The translations under genes and the position numbers were made by a program. Below are positions 51,340-62,620 of a stretch of DNA of 64,000 nucleotides, one piece after another. A model generated the notes under the pieces. The model was not told the DNA's origin. It worked only from the letters and a program-made list of their open reading frames with translations, and did no database searches. The stretch covers positions 186,001 to 250,000 of the forward strand of contig QCBP01000001.1 in NCBI GenBank assembly GCA_003279055.1. Reading direction: 5' to 3'. This DNA comes from Prochlorococcus sp. AG-347-I21. Lineage in GTDB: Bacteria; Cyanobacteriota; Cyanobacteriia; PCC-6307; Cyanobiaceae. Numbering within the stretch: the first letter of the stretch is position 1; each line of letters starts with the position of its first letter.

Positions 51340-51834
51340 TTATCTTTTTAGTGCAGAGTTGATTTCTTTTTTTATGCTTTTTTGTTTTTCATCTTGTCGT
51401 TTGTCATGTAATTTTTTCCCTTTACCAACTCCAATAGTTAGTTTTATCCATGAGCCTTTTAAATAAAGAGATAATGGAACAATAGTCATTCCTTTTTTTT
51501 CAGTATTAGATTTCATTTTTATTATTTCTTTTTTATGTAGTAGCAACTTTCTATTTCTCAGTGGATCATGATTAAAGAAAGACCCCACATTTTTATGTGG
51601 TGAAATGTGAACATTTAATAATAAGATCTCACCATCTCTGAATGAACAGTATCCGTCTCTTAAATTTGCTTTTCCGTTTCTAATAGACTTTACTTCAGTC
51701 CCTAAAAGCTCAATTCCAGCTTCGATTGTTTCAGATATTGCATATTGAAATTTTGCATATCTATTATCAGCTAGAAGTTTAAAATTATTTGCTCTGTTAG
51801 TATTTTTTCTAACTTTGTTTGAATTTTTTGCCAT
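51340..51834 (-). CDS. smpB: SsrA-binding protein SmpB
   Basis: Protein of 164 aa that delivers tmRNA to stalled ribosomes. Conserved blocks are [47 protein letters not shown], and the basic C-terminal tail ([19 protein letters not shown]) that enters the mRNA channel. The N-terminus is extended with Lys/Asn. No tmRNA gene is next to it in the window. Divergent from ruvB with 52 bp between the genes, convergent with the small gene at 51068. Confidence 0.96.
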   Translation of the reverse strand: MAKNSNKVRKNTNRANNFKLLADNRYAKFQYAISETIEAGIELLGTEVKSIRNGKANLRDGYCSFRDGEILLLNVHISPHKNVGSFFNHDPLRNRKLLLHKKEIIKMKSNTEKKGMTIVPLSLYLKGSWIKLTIGVGKGKKLHDKRQDEKQKSIKKEINSALKR

Positions 51835-51886
51835 TTTAGTTGTAAAAAATCTTTCTACTCAGAACAATTGCAATTAACCTTTCATT

Positions 51887-52945
51887 ATGGCAATAATTTC
51901 TTCCAATATAGGCGATAATGACTTTTCTTTTCGAAAAAAAGAACTTAGGCTAGTTGATTCAAAAAACATTCCAGAAGAAAAGAGAAATAATAATGTGAAC
52001 TTAGCCCGGCCTCTGAATTTTAAAGAATTTATTGGCCAAGAACAACTTAAATCTTCTTTAAGAATAGCTATAGATGCTTCAATTATTAGAAAAGAACCTT
52101 TGGAGCATACTCTTTTATATGGACAACCTGGTCTAGGTAAGACTACTCTTGCTTTTTTGATAGCCCATGAATTGAATACAAAATGTAGGATTGCGACTGC
52201 ACCAGCCATTGAAAGACCAAGAGATATTGTAGGTTTACTTCTTGGATTAAAAGAAGGTGAAGTTTTATTTATCGATGAGATACATCGCTTAAATAGGTTA
52301 ACTGAAGAGTTGTTATATTCTGCAATGGAAGATTTTAGACTTGACTTAACTATGGGAGCTAATAGAGGAGCCCGTTGCAGAACAATTAATCTTCCTAGGT
52401 TTACTCTGATTGGCGCGACAACTAAATTAGCCTCAATAAGTGCACCTTTAAGAGACAGATTTGGGATATCTCAGAAAATTGAATTCTATACATGTGATGA
52501 ATTAAAACAAATTATTGTTAATTTCTCCCGATTAATAAACCTCAATTTAGAAGATGAAGCATCTTATGATTTGGCAAAGATATCTCGAGGGACTCCAAGA
52601 ATTGCATTAAGATTATTACGACGAGTTAGAGATTATGCTCAAGTTGTTATGAAAACTAATAATATCTCAGTGAATTTAATAAAAAAAGCTTTAAATTCTT
52701 ACCAAATAGACGAAAAAGGATTGGATTCTTTAGATAGACACTATTTATCTTTTCTTAACCAAAACAATAATATTCCAATTGGCCTTGATTCAATTGCATC
52801 TGGGTTGGGCGATGATTCTTCAATGTTAGAATTTGTTGTTGAGCCATATCTTATTAAAATTGGTTTTCTCACGAGAACTCCTCGAGGAAGATTGCTTACT
52901 GCTTTAGGAAAAAAGTACATTGATTCAAAAGATGATAACTTTTAA
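51887..52945 (+). CDS. ruvB: Holliday junction branch-migration ATPase RuvB
   Basis: AAA+ motor of 352 aa. Walker [10 protein letters not shown] is at res. 79-87 and the Walker [11 protein letters not shown] near 125-134; [18 protein letters not shown] is sensor 1 with the arginine finger region, and the C-terminal winged-helix shows [16 protein letters not shown]. The N-terminal 45 residues are longer than in E. coli RuvB, as in other cyanobacteria. The 3' end overlaps the TPR gene by 14 bp. Confidence 0.97.
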   Translation: MAIISSNIGDNDFSFRKKELRLVDSKNIPEEKRNNNVNLARPLNFKEFIGQEQLKSSLRIAIDASIIRKEPLEHTLLYGQPGLGKTTLAFLIAHELNTKCRIATAPAIERPRDIVGLLLGLKEGEVLFIDEIHRLNRLTEELLYSAMEDFRLDLTMGANRGARCRTINLPRFTLIGATTKLASISAPLRDRFGISQKIEFYTCDELKQIIVNFSRLINLNLEDEASYDLAKISRGTPRIALRLLRRVRDYAQVVMKTNNISVNLIKKALNSYQIDEKGLDSLDRHYLSFLNQNNNIPIGLDSIASGLGDDSSMLEFVVEPYLIKIGFLTRTPRGRLLTALGKKYIDSKDDNF

Positions 52946-53720
52946 AAAAGTTAAGGTTTGTTTTTTATTAATTTTTATTTTTTTCAATATTTTTTATATT
53001 GCACCATGCTATTCATTATCTTCGAGAGAGGATTTGTTTAAAAATGCGTTAGTTCTTAGTTCAGGCGGAAAATTTAATCTCGCTTTACAAGAATGGAATC
53101 AATATCTCGATTCTTATCCTGATGATGCTGCAGGTTTTAGCAATAGAGGAAATGTAAGACTTGTTGTAGGAGATTTTAAGGGGTCAATAGATGACCAAAA
53201 TAAGGCAATAAGTTTGAATCCTAGTGAAATAGATCCTTACATTAACAGGGGGATTGCTGAGGAAGCATTGGGTTTATGGTCGCAAGCGAAAAAGGATTAT
53301 ATGTTCGTTATTTCCCTAGATAGTAAAAATTTCTCTGCATTATATAATTTAGCTAACGTCGAAGGATCTACATCCCATTGGGATAAAGCAAGAGATTTAT
53401 TCTCAAAAGCTGCTTTATATAATCCAGGATTTGCCATGGCTAGGTCAAGTTTGGCGTTAGCAGATTTCCAGTTGGGAAATATTGATGAAGCTGAAAAAGA
53501 ATTAATAAAGTTAATTAGACGTTATCCAACTTTTGCAGATGCTAGGGCAGCTTTAACAGCTTTGAGTTGGTCTAATGGTGAAGCTGGTAAAGCAGAGAGT
53601 AATTGGGTAGCGGTAACTGAATTAGATCCTAGATATAGTGATGAAGAATGGTTAAAAAAAATAAGAAGATGGCCTCCTCAACCAATTAAAGATTTAATGA
53701 ATTTTATCGATTTAAAATAA
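52932..53720 (+). CDS. Exported TPR protein
   Basis: Protein of 262 aa from ATG 52932 (a TTG at 52920 adds four residues). The N-terminal hydrophobic stretch (about res. 8-30) is probably a signal peptide ending near CYSLS. Five to six tetratricopeptide repeats follow: [85 protein letters not shown]. It is a likely lumenal or periplasmic scaffold, as seen for many cyanobacterial photosystem assembly factors; the partner is unknown. It is between ruvB and an M20 hydrolase (3-bp gap). Confidence 0.8.
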   Translation: MITFKKVKVCFLLIFIFFNIFYIAPCYSLSSREDLFKNALVLSSGGKFNLALQEWNQYLDSYPDDAAGFSNRGNVRLVVGDFKGSIDDQNKAISLNPSEIDPYINRGIAEEALGLWSQAKKDYMFVISLDSKNFSALYNLANVEGSTSHWDKARDLFSKAALYNPGFAMARSSLALADFQLGNIDEAEKELIKLIRRYPTFADARAALTALSWSNGEAGKAESNWVAVTELDPRYSDEEWLKKIRRWPPQPIKDLMNFIDLK

Positions 53721-53723
53721 GTA

Positions 53724-54908
53724 ATGAATAGAGATCAGTTACATAAAAAAATTGATTCGTTTAATGATGAACTAATTAACTTAAGAAGACATATCCATGA
53801 ACATCCGGAATTAAGTGGACTTGAAAATCAAACAGCGATCTTGATCAGTGGTTTTTTAAAAGATATTGGTTGGAATGTTAGAGAATCTATAGGTAGGACT
53901 GGAGTTATAGCTGATTTTGGCCCTCTAGATAAAGGTATTATAGGTTTAAGAGTGGATATGGATGCTTTGCCAATATTTGAGGAAACTAAATTAAGTTTTT
54001 CTTCAAAAGTAGATGGTGTTATGCATGCTTGTGGTCACGATTTGCATATCTCGATTGGATTGGGTGTCGCAAAAATTATTAAGGATTTAAAACTAAATTT
54101 TGGGACTCGGATAATTTTTCAGCCTGCTGAAGAAATTGCGAGTGGAGCTAGATGGATGATTAAGGATGGTGCAACTAATGGTTTAACCCATATTTTTGGA
54201 GTTCATGTCTACCCCGATTTATCCGTAGGGACTATTGGCATTAAAGAGGGAAGTTTAACTGCAGCTGCTGGAGAACTTAATGTTGAGATTAAAGGAAAAT
54301 CAGGCCATGGGGCTCGACCTCATGAAGGAGTTGATGCTATTTGGGCGGCCTCAAAAGTTATCTCGGGAATTCAAGAATCAATAACACGGAAGTTAGATCC
54401 TCTAGATCCAGTAGTAATAACTTTTGGAAAAATAAATGGTGGCAATGCATTCAATGTTCTCGCAGAAAAGGTTAATTTAATTGGTACTGTTAGATGCACT
54501 AATCGTAAAGTATTTACGAATATTGGTAATTGGCTCAATGAAAATATCACTTCTTTAGCTAATAGTTGCGGAGCTGAAGCAAAAGTAATATTTAGAGAAA
54601 TCACTCCGGCAGTTAATAATAACCCTGAAATGAATAGAGTCCTCAGAGATTCGGGAATTAAGGTTTTGGGTCAAGAAAACGTAATCGAATTACAAAAACC
54701 ATCATTAGGAGCTGAGGATTTCGCTGAATTCTTAAATGAAATTCCTGGAGCTATGTTTAGGCTTGGGGTTTCTAGTTCCAATGGATGTGCTCCTCTTCAT
54801 AGTTCTAAATTTGATCCGGATGAAAGAGCTATTGCTGTTGGAATTAAAGTGATAACAGAATCCATAGTAAAATTAAATAATGAAATAATTAATACCATTG
54901 GCAAATGA
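53724..54908 (+). CDS. M20-family amidohydrolase (hippurate/IAA-amino acid hydrolase-like)
   Basis: Metallo-hydrolase of 394 aa in the M20D group. The metal site includes C103 in HACGHDLH (res. 101-108), E136/E137 in QPAEE and a late histidine in CAPLHSSKF; the RRHIHEHPELSG start and the dimerisation domain with GKSGHGARPHEG are typical of carboxypeptidase/hippurate hydrolase relatives. The substrate is an N-acyl amino acid or similar amide; it cannot be narrowed. The last codons overlap the start of the next small gene (ATGA, 54905-54908). Confidence 0.9.
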   Translation: MNRDQLHKKIDSFNDELINLRRHIHEHPELSGLENQTAILISGFLKDIGWNVRESIGRTGVIADFGPLDKGIIGLRVDMDALPIFEETKLSFSSKVDGVMHACGHDLHISIGLGVAKIIKDLKLNFGTRIIFQPAEEIASGARWMIKDGATNGLTHIFGVHVYPDLSVGTIGIKEGSLTAAAGELNVEIKGKSGHGARPHEGVDAIWAASKVISGIQESITRKLDPLDPVVITFGKINGGNAFNVLAEKVNLIGTVRCTNRKVFTNIGNWLNENITSLANSCGAEAKVIFREITPAVNNNPEMNRVLRDSGIKVLGQENVIELQKPSLGAEDFAEFLNEIPGAMFRLGVSSSNGCAPLHSSKFDPDERAIAVGIKVITESIVKLNNEIINTIGK

Positions 54909-55120
54909 AAATTAATAAAAGATTTATTTTATCTTTTGTAGCTCCTTTCATGATTTTTATATCTGCCATTGGATTAATATTTAGGGATAATTCCAAGAAG
55001 ATTTTTTATTTACCTATTGGCTTAATGGGGATTGTAATTATTTTGGAGAGGGGTATGAGCAGACAATTGGATAGAAAAAATATTTTAAAAAAGATAAAGT
55101 CTTATCAAAAAAATAAATAA
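54905..55120 (+). CDS. Small membrane protein, possibly DUF3188
   Basis: Protein of 71 aa with two membrane helices (about res. 6-25 and 33-49) and a basic cytosolic C-terminus (SRQLDRKNILKKIKSYQKNK). The start overlaps the M20 gene stop, so it is expressed with it. Size and layout recall the cyanobacterial DUF3188 family, but I cannot confirm this. No function can be assigned; it could be an assembly or regulatory microprotein. Confidence 0.65.
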   Translation: MKINKRFILSFVAPFMIFISAIGLIFRDNSKKIFYLPIGLMGIVIILERGMSRQLDRKNILKKIKSYQKNK

Positions 55121-55188
55121 AACAATTTTATTTATTTTCACGCAATATGAGATGACTTATTTTTAGAAAAGAGCTATTAATAAGATAA

Positions 55189-55270
55189 ATACTAGGGGTG
55201 CTAAGAAATTTAACTTAGCTGAGATCATACCCTTTGAACCTGAATCATTAATTTCGATGCAGGGAAGTTG
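55189..55270 (+). promoter_or_regulatory. TPP riboswitch (THI element) in front of thiC
   Basis: All main conserved parts of the thiamine-pyrophosphate aptamer are seen: ACTAGGGGTGC (55191-55201), a stem CTAAG/CTTAG (55201-55205, 55214-55218), the pyrimidine-sensor CTGAGA (55219-55224), ACCCTTTGAACCTGA (55229-55243) and the closing AGGGAAGT (55261-55268). It precedes the thiC ATG by about 47 bp, so binding of TPP should reduce thiC expression, probably at translation because no terminator is seen. A 10-bp palindrome TTTGATCAAA (55274-55283) lies between aptamer and start. Confidence 0.92.
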
Positions 55271-55317
55271 AGATTTGATCAAACTTTAGTAATAGCACTT
55301 TTAAAAATTAAGAAATT

Positions 55318-56688
55318 ATGAGAAGTTCTTGGATTAAGCCTCGCCTTGGGAAAAACAATGTAACTCAGATGAACTTTGCGAGAAATGGATATATCACTGA
55401 AGAAATGGATTTTGTTGCTAAAAAAGAGAATCTTCCTTCTTCTTTAATAATGGAAGAAGTGGCAAGAGGAAGATTAATTATTCCAGCTAATATTAATCAT
55501 TTGAATCTTGAGCCAATGTCTATAGGTATTGCTTCTAGATGCAAAGTTAATGCCAATATTGGTGCTTCCCCTAACGCAAGTGATATCAATGAAGAAGTAG
55601 AAAAGCTCAAACTTGCTGTTAAATATGGTGCTGATACGGTTATGGATCTTTCTACGGGAGGAGTAAATTTAGATGAAGTCCGAAAAGCAATTATTCAAGA
55701 ATCTCCTGTTCCCATAGGAACTGTTCCTGTTTATCAAGCTTTAGAAAGTGTTCATGGTTCAATAGATAGACTAACAGAAGACGATTTTCTTCATATTATT
55801 GAAAAACATTGTCAGCAGGGCGTAGATTATCAAACTATTCATGCTGGTCTATTAATAGAGCATTTGCCAAAAGTTAAAGGAAGAATTACTGGAATTGTCA
55901 GTAGAGGGGGAGGTATTTTAGCCCAATGGATGTTACATCATTTTAAACAAAATCCCCTCTATACGAGGTTTGATGATATCTGTGAGATTTTTAAGAAATA
56001 TGATTGTACTTTTTCTCTCGGAGATTCACTTAGGCCTGGATGTTTGCATGATGCTTCTGATGATGCTCAGCTAGCTGAATTGAAGACCTTAGGCGAGCTT
56101 ACTCGAAGAGCATGGGAACATAATGTACAAGTAATGGTTGAAGGTCCTGGTCATGTCCCTATGGATCAAATTGAGTTTAATGTGAGAAAGCAAATGGAAG
56201 AATGTTCAGAAGCCCCTTTCTATGTGCTTGGTCCATTAGTAACAGATATTTCTCCTGGTTATGACCATATATCAAGTGCTATTGGGGCGGCAATGGCGGG
56301 GTGGTATGGAACTTCGATGCTATGTTATGTAACCCCAAAAGAACATCTAGGACTTCCAAATGCAGAAGATGTACGAGAAGGATTAATTGCTTATAAAATA
56401 GCTGCTCACGCTGCTGATATAGCAAGACATAGAGCTGGAGCTCGTGATCGAGATGATGAACTTAGTCATGCAAGGTATAACTTTGATTGGAATAAACAAT
56501 TCGAACTTTCTTTAGATCCGGAAAGGGCAAAGCAGTACCATGATGAAACATTGCCTGAAGAGATCTTTAAAAAGGCTGAGTTTTGTTCAATGTGTGGCCC
56601 AAAACATTGTCCAATGAATTCAAAGATTTCAGATGAATCACTAGATCAACTAAAAGATAAACTTGAAGAATGTAATACTTCAGTCTAG
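55318..56688 (+). CDS. thiC: Phosphomethylpyrimidine synthase ThiC
   Basis: Radical-SAM enzyme of 456 aa that rearranges aminoimidazole ribotide to the hydroxymethylpyrimidine phosphate of thiamine. The C-terminal iron-sulfur motif is C423-x2-C426-x4-C431 (CSMCGPKHC); substrate blocks include [25 protein letters not shown] and [14 protein letters not shown]. The N-terminal domain is short, so it is the compact cyanobacterial form. Controlled by the TPP riboswitch just upstream. Together with thiG at 2.5 kb it accounts for both halves of thiamine. Confidence 0.98.
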   Translation: MRSSWIKPRLGKNNVTQMNFARNGYITEEMDFVAKKENLPSSLIMEEVARGRLIIPANINHLNLEPMSIGIASRCKVNANIGASPNASDINEEVEKLKLAVKYGADTVMDLSTGGVNLDEVRKAIIQESPVPIGTVPVYQALESVHGSIDRLTEDDFLHIIEKHCQQGVDYQTIHAGLLIEHLPKVKGRITGIVSRGGGILAQWMLHHFKQNPLYTRFDDICEIFKKYDCTFSLGDSLRPGCLHDASDDAQLAELKTLGELTRRAWEHNVQVMVEGPGHVPMDQIEFNVRKQMEECSEAPFYVLGPLVTDISPGYDHISSAIGAAMAGWYGTSMLCYVTPKEHLGLPNAEDVREGLIAYKIAAHAADIARHRAGARDRDDELSHARYNFDWNKQFELSLDPERAKQYHDETLPEEIFKKAEFCSMCGPKHCPMNSKISDESLDQLKDKLEECNTSV

Positions 56689-56702
56689 TTATCAATTACA
56701 AG

Positions 56703-58709
56703 TTATAGAATTTCCTTCGTTTTATTAACTACGTTTTCGACTGTAAATCCAAAATTTTTCATACATTCTCCACCTGGTGCTGATGCACCAAACCTATCCA
56801 TAGTGATACAAATACCATCAAAACCTGTATATTTATGCCAACCAAATGAATGAGCGGCTTCTACTACAACTCTCTTTTTCACACTACTAGGTAAAACACT
56901 TTCTTTGTAAGATTCTTCTTGCTCTTCAAAAAGTTCTACACAAGGCATAGAAACAACCCTAATTTTTTTACCTAAGCTTGAAATTTCCTTACTTGCTTCA
57001 ATGCAAAGATTCAGTTCGCTTCCAGTACCAATAAATATTAGATCTGGTGTCCCTTCACAATCGGAAACTACATATCCTCCTAGGGCAACTTTATCGATCG
57101 AGGTATTTTCTTGATTTGGCATACCTTGTCTACTTAAACAAAGGGCAGAAGGTCTTTTTCTATTTTGAATAGCAAGTTTATAAGCTCCACTTGTTTCATT
57201 TCCATCTCCTGGTCTGAAAACTAGCATGTTAGGCATGGCACGAAGTGAAGGGATAGTTTCAATAGGTTGATGTGTTGGGCCGTCTTCTCCTACACCAATT
57301 GAATCATGAGTTAAGACGTAGATTACTCCTAATTCGCTAAGTGCTGAAAGCCTCATTGAGCCTCTCATATAATCAGCGAAGACAAGGAAGGTTCCACCAT
57401 AAGGGATAAGACCACTATTGTGATAGGCAATACCATTGAGTACAGCTGCCATTGCATGCTCTCGTACACCAAAATGTAAATATCTTTTTTCAGGACTATG
57501 TGGCTGGAATGATCCAGTTTCTCCTTTTATATCCGTGTAATTAGAGTGAGTTAAATCTGCTGATCCGCCAATTAATTCAGGTAGGTTAGGACCTAGAGCA
57601 CCTAAACATATTTGTGAATGCTTTCTGGTGGCTAAACCTTTATCATCTGGAGTATAAGAAGGGAGATCTGAGTCCCAATTCTCAGGTAATTTACCCTCTA
57701 ACATTCTTTTTAATTCAGCTCCTTCAGAGGGATATGTTTTTTTATATTCTTCAAATTTAGAATCCCATTCTTTCTCTAAATTTTCACCTTTGTTTATTGA
57801 TTTTCTAAAATGCGTATATACTTCATCGGGTATTTCAAATGGAGGATATTCCCAATTTAGAAACTCTCTAGTTAATGCAGCTTCTTCTTCTCCAACAGCT
57901 GCTCCATGAATTCCAGCAGTATCTGATTTATTTGGAGAACCGTAACCTATAGTTGTAGAAATTTTTATAATTGAAGGCTTGTCTGTAATTAATTTTGCTT
58001 TTTCGATAGCTTCAGTTATTCCTTTAACATCATGATTCCCATCTTTAACATGTTGTACATGCCATCCATAAGCTTCGTATCTTTTTAAGACATCTTCAGT
58101 GAAAGAGACATCGGTTCGTCCATCAATTGTAATTTGATTATCGTCATAAAGTGCAATTAATTTTCCAAGCTTAAGATGACCAGCTAATGAGCAAGCCTCT
58201 GATGCAATACCTTCTTGATTACAGCCATCACCCATTATTACGTAAGTATAGTGATCAACGATATTGCAATCAGGCTTATTAAATTTAGCTGCTAAGTGAG
58301 TTTCAGCTATTGCCAAACCAACTGCATTAGAAATTCCTGCTCCAAGAGGCCCAGCTGTAACTTCAACTCCTTCAGTTTCAAATGTTTCTGGATGTCCAGG
58401 AGTTTTTGATCCCCATTGTCTAAATTCTTTAATATCTTCTATTGAAACTGATTTGTATCCTGTCAAATGAAGCAGAGAATATAACAGCATACAGCCATGA
58501 CCAGCTGACAATACAAAACGGTCTCTATTGAACCATTTTGGATTATTTGGGTTGTGATTAAGTATATTTTGCCATAACGCATAACCCATAGGAGCACATC
58601 CCATTGGCAATCCAGGATGCCCACTATTAGATTTATTTACTGCATCTACAGCAAGCATTCTTATACTATTTACACAAAGTGATTCTAATGAAACAGATGC
58701 AGCGACCAT
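56703..58709 (-). CDS. tktA: Transketolase
   Basis: TPP enzyme of 668 aa of the Calvin cycle and pentose phosphate pathway. The thiamine site shows [13 protein letters not shown]...DDNQ (about res. 155-190); the pyrimidine-domain [13 protein letters not shown] and TYDSIG-like [17 protein letters not shown] blocks follow. The C-terminal domain ends with [16 protein letters not shown]. It is the last gene of a minus-strand row acpP-fabF-tktA, 43 bp after fabF; fatty-acid and carbon genes are commonly linked this way in picocyanobacteria. Convergent with thiC (14 bp). Confidence 0.97.
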   Translation of the reverse strand: MVAASVSLESLCVNSIRMLAVDAVNKSNSGHPGLPMGCAPMGYALWQNILNHNPNNPKWFNRDRFVLSAGHGCMLLYSLLHLTGYKSVSIEDIKEFRQWGSKTPGHPETFETEGVEVTAGPLGAGISNAVGLAIAETHLAAKFNKPDCNIVDHYTYVIMGDGCNQEGIASEACSLAGHLKLGKLIALYDDNQITIDGRTDVSFTEDVLKRYEAYGWHVQHVKDGNHDVKGITEAIEKAKLITDKPSIIKISTTIGYGSPNKSDTAGIHGAAVGEEEAALTREFLNWEYPPFEIPDEVYTHFRKSINKGENLEKEWDSKFEEYKKTYPSEGAELKRMLEGKLPENWDSDLPSYTPDDKGLATRKHSQICLGALGPNLPELIGGSADLTHSNYTDIKGETGSFQPHSPEKRYLHFGVREHAMAAVLNGIAYHNSGLIPYGGTFLVFADYMRGSMRLSALSELGVIYVLTHDSIGVGEDGPTHQPIETIPSLRAMPNMLVFRPGDGNETSGAYKLAIQNRKRPSALCLSRQGMPNQENTSIDKVALGGYVVSDCEGTPDLIFIGTGSELNLCIEASKEISSLGKKIRVVSMPCVELFEEQEESYKESVLPSSVKKRVVVEAAHSFGWHKYTGFDGICITMDRFGASAPGGECMKNFGFTVENVVNKTKEIL

Positions 58710-58752
58710 TGTTTTAAATTAAGTTAAGTTGGAAATACAGAATTGGTTGTCT

Positions 58753-59997
58753 TCAATTCATTTTGCTAAAAGCAAGGCAAACATTGTGACCACCAAAGCC
58801 GAAAGAATTTGAAAGAGCAACTCCTAATTGAGCTTCTCTTGCATTATTTGGTACATAATCAAGATCACATTCAGGATCTGGATTGACGTAGTTAATTGTA
58901 GGAGGGATAAAATTATGTGTCAAAGAAAGTATACAAGCTACAGCTTCTATACCTCCTGAGCCTCCTAGGAGATGACCAGTCATCGACTTAGTAGAGCTTA
59001 CAGGAATGAGGTAAGATCTGTCTCTAAAAATAGATTTAATTGCAGAAGTTTCATTTTTGTCATTAGCTGATGTACTTGTTCCATGTGCATTTATGTAATC
59101 AACTTTTTCAAGGCTAAGACCAGAATCTTCAATTGCTAGTTTGATAGCTTCAGCTCCTCCAACGCCGCCTGGAGATGGAGCAGTAATGTGATGAGCATCA
59201 CATGTTGTTCCATATCCAATTATTTCTGCATAAATTCTTGCATTTCTTTTTTTTGCATTTTCTAAAGTTTCTAAAACAAGAATTCCAGATCCCTCTCCAA
59301 TAACAAATCCATCTCTTTCGGCATCAAAAGGTCTGCTAGCAGTTTGAGGACTTTCATTTCTGAAAGAAAGAGCTTTGGCACTGGCAAAACCAGCCACTCC
59401 TAGAGGTGTAATACTTGCTTCAGCTCCTCCACAAATCATTGCATCTGCCTTTCCAAGTTGAAGTATTCTAAAAGAATCACCAATTGCATTTGAACCGGCA
59501 GCGCAGGCGGTTGAAACAGAGGAACTTGGACCTTTTGCACCTAAAGCAATAGCAGCTAATCCTGTTGCCATGTTTGGAATCATCATTGGCACTGTAAATG
59601 GACTAACTCTTTTAGGTCCTTTATGACTGAGAATTTGAGCTTGACTTTCCATAGTTAGTAAGCCTCCAACACCTGAGCCAATAATTACTCCAACTCTTGA
59701 TGAATTAGATTCAGTAATTTCAAGTCCAGAATCACTAAATGCTTGCTTTGCAGCAATGACACCAAACTGGGAAAAACGATCCCATCTTTTGGATTCTTTA
59801 GCTTCGATAAAATTTTCAGATTGAAGATTTTTGACTTCTGCTGCAAATTTGCAAGGATGGTTTTCGGGATTAAAGAGAGTAATATCTGAGACCCCATTAG
59901 TACCTTTTTGAAGCCCAACTAAATATTCATCAATGTTATTACCAATAGGAGTTACTGCTCCGATACCAGTAATAACTACTCGATGGAAATTTGGCAT
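58753..59997 (-). CDS. fabF: 3-Oxoacyl-ACP synthase II (beta-ketoacyl-ACP synthase)
   Basis: Condensing enzyme of fatty-acid elongation, 414 aa, with the Cys-His-His triad: C165 in VSTACAAGSN, and the two histidines in INAHGTSTSANDKNE and SMTGHLLGGSG. The glycine-rich VITGIGAVTPIG start is standard. It follows acpP by 6 bp, so the carrier protein and the synthase are made together. KAS II elongates to C18 and may set membrane fluidity. Length is normal. Confidence 0.98.
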   Translation of the reverse strand: MPNFHRVVITGIGAVTPIGNNIDEYLVGLQKGTNGVSDITLFNPENHPCKFAAEVKNLQSENFIEAKESKRWDRFSQFGVIAAKQAFSDSGLEITESNSSRVGVIIGSGVGGLLTMESQAQILSHKGPKRVSPFTVPMMIPNMATGLAAIALGAKGPSSSVSTACAAGSNAIGDSFRILQLGKADAMICGGAEASITPLGVAGFASAKALSFRNESPQTASRPFDAERDGFVIGEGSGILVLETLENAKKRNARIYAEIIGYGTTCDAHHITAPSPGGVGGAEAIKLAIEDSGLSLEKVDYINAHGTSTSANDKNETSAIKSIFRDRSYLIPVSSTKSMTGHLLGGSGGIEAVACILSLTHNFIPPTINYVNPDPECDLDYVPNNAREAQLGVALSNSFGFGGHNVCLAFSKMN

Positions 59998-60003
59998 TCT
60001 TTA

Positions 60004-60243
60004 CTAACCTTTTTTTTCTTCGATGAATTTTACTGCATCGCCAACAGTGGCGATTCCTTCAGCTGCTTCATCAGGGATTTCAATATCAAATGCTTCTTCA
60101 AGAGCCATAACTAATTCAACAGTATCCAGAGAATCTGCGCCTAAATCATTTTGGAAATTTGAATCTGATTTGACTTCTCCTGATTCGACACTTAATTGTT
60201 CTGAAACAATAGAACAAACTTTTTCGAGGATTTCTTGTGACAT
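60004..60243 (-). CDS. acpP: Acyl carrier protein
   Basis: Acidic 79-aa carrier protein of fatty-acid synthesis. The phosphopantetheine serine is S38 in [18 protein letters not shown]. Highly acidic helices II and III follow ([12 protein letters not shown]). It is the first gene of acpP-fabF-tktA and is divergent from psaC, with a 134-bp gap between the two starts. Length and sequence are typical. Confidence 0.98.
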   Translation of the reverse strand: MSQEILEKVCSIVSEQLSVESGEVKSDSNFQNDLGADSLDTVELVMALEEAFDIEIPDEAAEGIATVGDAVKFIEEKKG

Positions 60244-60335
60244 AGTTTTATGAAAATTACTAATTATCTATATGATTTTATGCCCTAGAGTTAACAAGAG
60301 TGAAGCATATCTTAATTTTTTTAATTTCTTTGTAA

Positions 60336-60623
<288 letters not shown>

Positions 60624-60704
60624 CCTATATAGTGCAGTTTTAAGAGAGTCCATGTTTTAAAAATACTTAATTTTTTTCAAATATAATTGAAAAAAAATTT
60701 TTGT

Positions 60705-62600
60705 ATGTGTGGAATAGTTGCTGTAACAGGTTATAAAAAAGCTTTACCATTATTGATTAATGGGTTAGAAAAACTTGAATATAGAGGATATGATTCCGCG
60801 GGTATTGCAATAATCAATTCTGAAACAAATTCTATTACTTGTAACAAAGCAGAGGGAAAACTCAAAAACTTAATAAATAATCTCAACGATGAGAATATTC
60901 CTGGAACTGTAGGTATAGGTCATACTAGATGGGCAACTCATGGAAAACCTGAGTTTAAAAATGCCCATCCTCATTTTGATGGCTCAGGAACAATCGCAGT
61001 TGTACAAAATGGCATTATTGAAAATTTCCAAGATTTAAAAAATAAATTGGAGAAAGAGGGTATTATTTTTAATTCTGAGACAGATACCGAGGTAATTCCT
61101 CATCTAATTAAAAGGGAATTAAATACATTAAGTAAACTTAACCTTGAGAATAATGGTTCAACATTATTGGTGGCTGTGAGAAATGTAATATCTGATCTTG
61201 AAGGATCTTATGCCTTAGCCGTTTTATGGGCTGATGCTCCAACCTCTTTGGTAGTTGCAAGAAGACAAGCACCTTTAATTATTGGTTTGGGCGAAGGAGA
61301 ATTCATTTGTGCAAGTGATACGCCAGCCATCGCAAATTTTACAAATATTATTTTGCCTATGGAGGATGAAGAAATAGCTTTATTAACTCCTCTTGGAATA
61401 GAGATATATGACACGAACAATGAGAGACAATATCGAAATCCAGTTTCTCTAAAAGTCTCAGAGCAAGTAATGGACAAAATGAATTTTAAACATTACATGT
61501 TAAAAGAGATATACGATCAGCCTCAGACTGCAAAAAACTGGTTGGAAAATTATTTAATTCAAAACTTAAAAGATGGCCAACATCATATTAACTATCCTTT
61601 TGATACAAAGTTTTTTGAATCAATTGAAAGAATTGAAATTATCGCTTGTGGTACAAGTAAACATGCTGCAATGGTTGGTAGTTTTTTATTAGAACAATTT
61701 TCAGGTATCCCCACAAATGTTTTTTACGCGAGTGAATTTCGATATTCACCACCTCCACTGCTGCCAAACACATTAACTATTGGAGTCACTCAATCTGGAG
61801 AAACTGCTGATACAATCGCAGCTATAGATATGGAAATTAAAAGACGGTCTTCGATTGAAGATAAAAATTTTAAACCTAATCTTATTGCAATTACAAATAG
61901 AAAAGAGAGCTCAATAGGAAGGCAAGTTTCAAATATAATTGATATTTGTGCAGGAATAGAAGTAGGAGTTGCAGCTACAAAAACTTTTTTTGCTCAATTA
62001 CTTTCGTTTTATGGATTAGCTATTAAATTTGCAGAAATTAGAAGGAGTCAAAGCTCAGATGAAATAAGTAAATTAATAACTGAACTTATAAAACTGCCTC
62101 CAGTAATAGAAAATCTTTTAGAGCAACATAATAAATCTTCCGAAAAGCTTGCACATGATTTTTTTAATATTAAAGATGTTATTTTTTTAGGAAGAGGTAT
62201 AAATTATCCTATTGCTCTTGAAGGAGCTTTAAAACTCAAAGAAATTAGTTATATACATGCAGCGGGATATCCAGCTGGTGAAATGAAACATGGTCCAATA
62301 GCTTTGTTAGATAAAAAAGTACCAGTAATTTCTATTGCCTCCCCTGGGGAAGTTTTCGATAAAGTTATCAGTAATGCTCAAGAAGCAAAAGCTAGAGATT
62401 CATATTTGATTGGGATTGCTCCTGAATGTAATGGAACTGAAATTTTTGATTATTTAATGAAAGTTCCTTCCTCTAATGAATGGATATCACCTTTACTGAA
62501 CATAGTTCCTTTACAATTATTGAGCTACCACATTGCGGCTCATAGAGGACTCGACGTAGATCAACCAAGAAATTTAGCTAAAAGTGTAACTGTTGAATGA
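60705..62600 (+). CDS. glmS: Glutamine-fructose-6-phosphate aminotransferase (isomerizing)
   Basis: Enzyme of 631 aa making glucosamine 6-phosphate for peptidoglycan and lipid A. The start is set at ATG 60705 because the enzyme needs an N-terminal nucleophile Cys after Met removal (MCGIVAV); an upstream Met (60687) would block it. Glutaminase blocks GHTRWATHG and QNGIIENFQ are seen, followed by two SIS domains (ACGTSKHAA, TQSGETADT, GRGINYPIALEGALKLKEISY) and the C-terminal NLAKSVTVE. No glmS ribozyme is visible upstream. Confidence 0.97.
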   Translation: MCGIVAVTGYKKALPLLINGLEKLEYRGYDSAGIAIINSETNSITCNKAEGKLKNLINNLNDENIPGTVGIGHTRWATHGKPEFKNAHPHFDGSGTIAVVQNGIIENFQDLKNKLEKEGIIFNSETDTEVIPHLIKRELNTLSKLNLENNGSTLLVAVRNVISDLEGSYALAVLWADAPTSLVVARRQAPLIIGLGEGEFICASDTPAIANFTNIILPMEDEEIALLTPLGIEIYDTNNERQYRNPVSLKVSEQVMDKMNFKHYMLKEIYDQPQTAKNWLENYLIQNLKDGQHHINYPFDTKFFESIERIEIIACGTSKHAAMVGSFLLEQFSGIPTNVFYASEFRYSPPPLLPNTLTIGVTQSGETADTIAAIDMEIKRRSSIEDKNFKPNLIAITNRKESSIGRQVSNIIDICAGIEVGVAATKTFFAQLLSFYGLAIKFAEIRRSQSSDEISKLITELIKLPPVIENLLEQHNKSSEKLAHDFFNIKDVIFLGRGINYPIALEGALKLKEISYIHAAGYPAGEMKHGPIALLDKKVPVISIASPGEVFDKVISNAQEAKARDSYLIGIAPECNGTEIFDYLMKVPSSNEWISPLLNIVPLQLLSYHIAAHRGLDVDQPRNLAKSVTVE

Positions 62601-62620
62601 TTCGTTTCTTACAAATTTTT

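Noticed and set aside
60687-60704. Upstream Met start for glmS
   Set aside because: It would hide the N-terminal nucleophile Cys required for glutaminase activity; ATG 60705 is correct.
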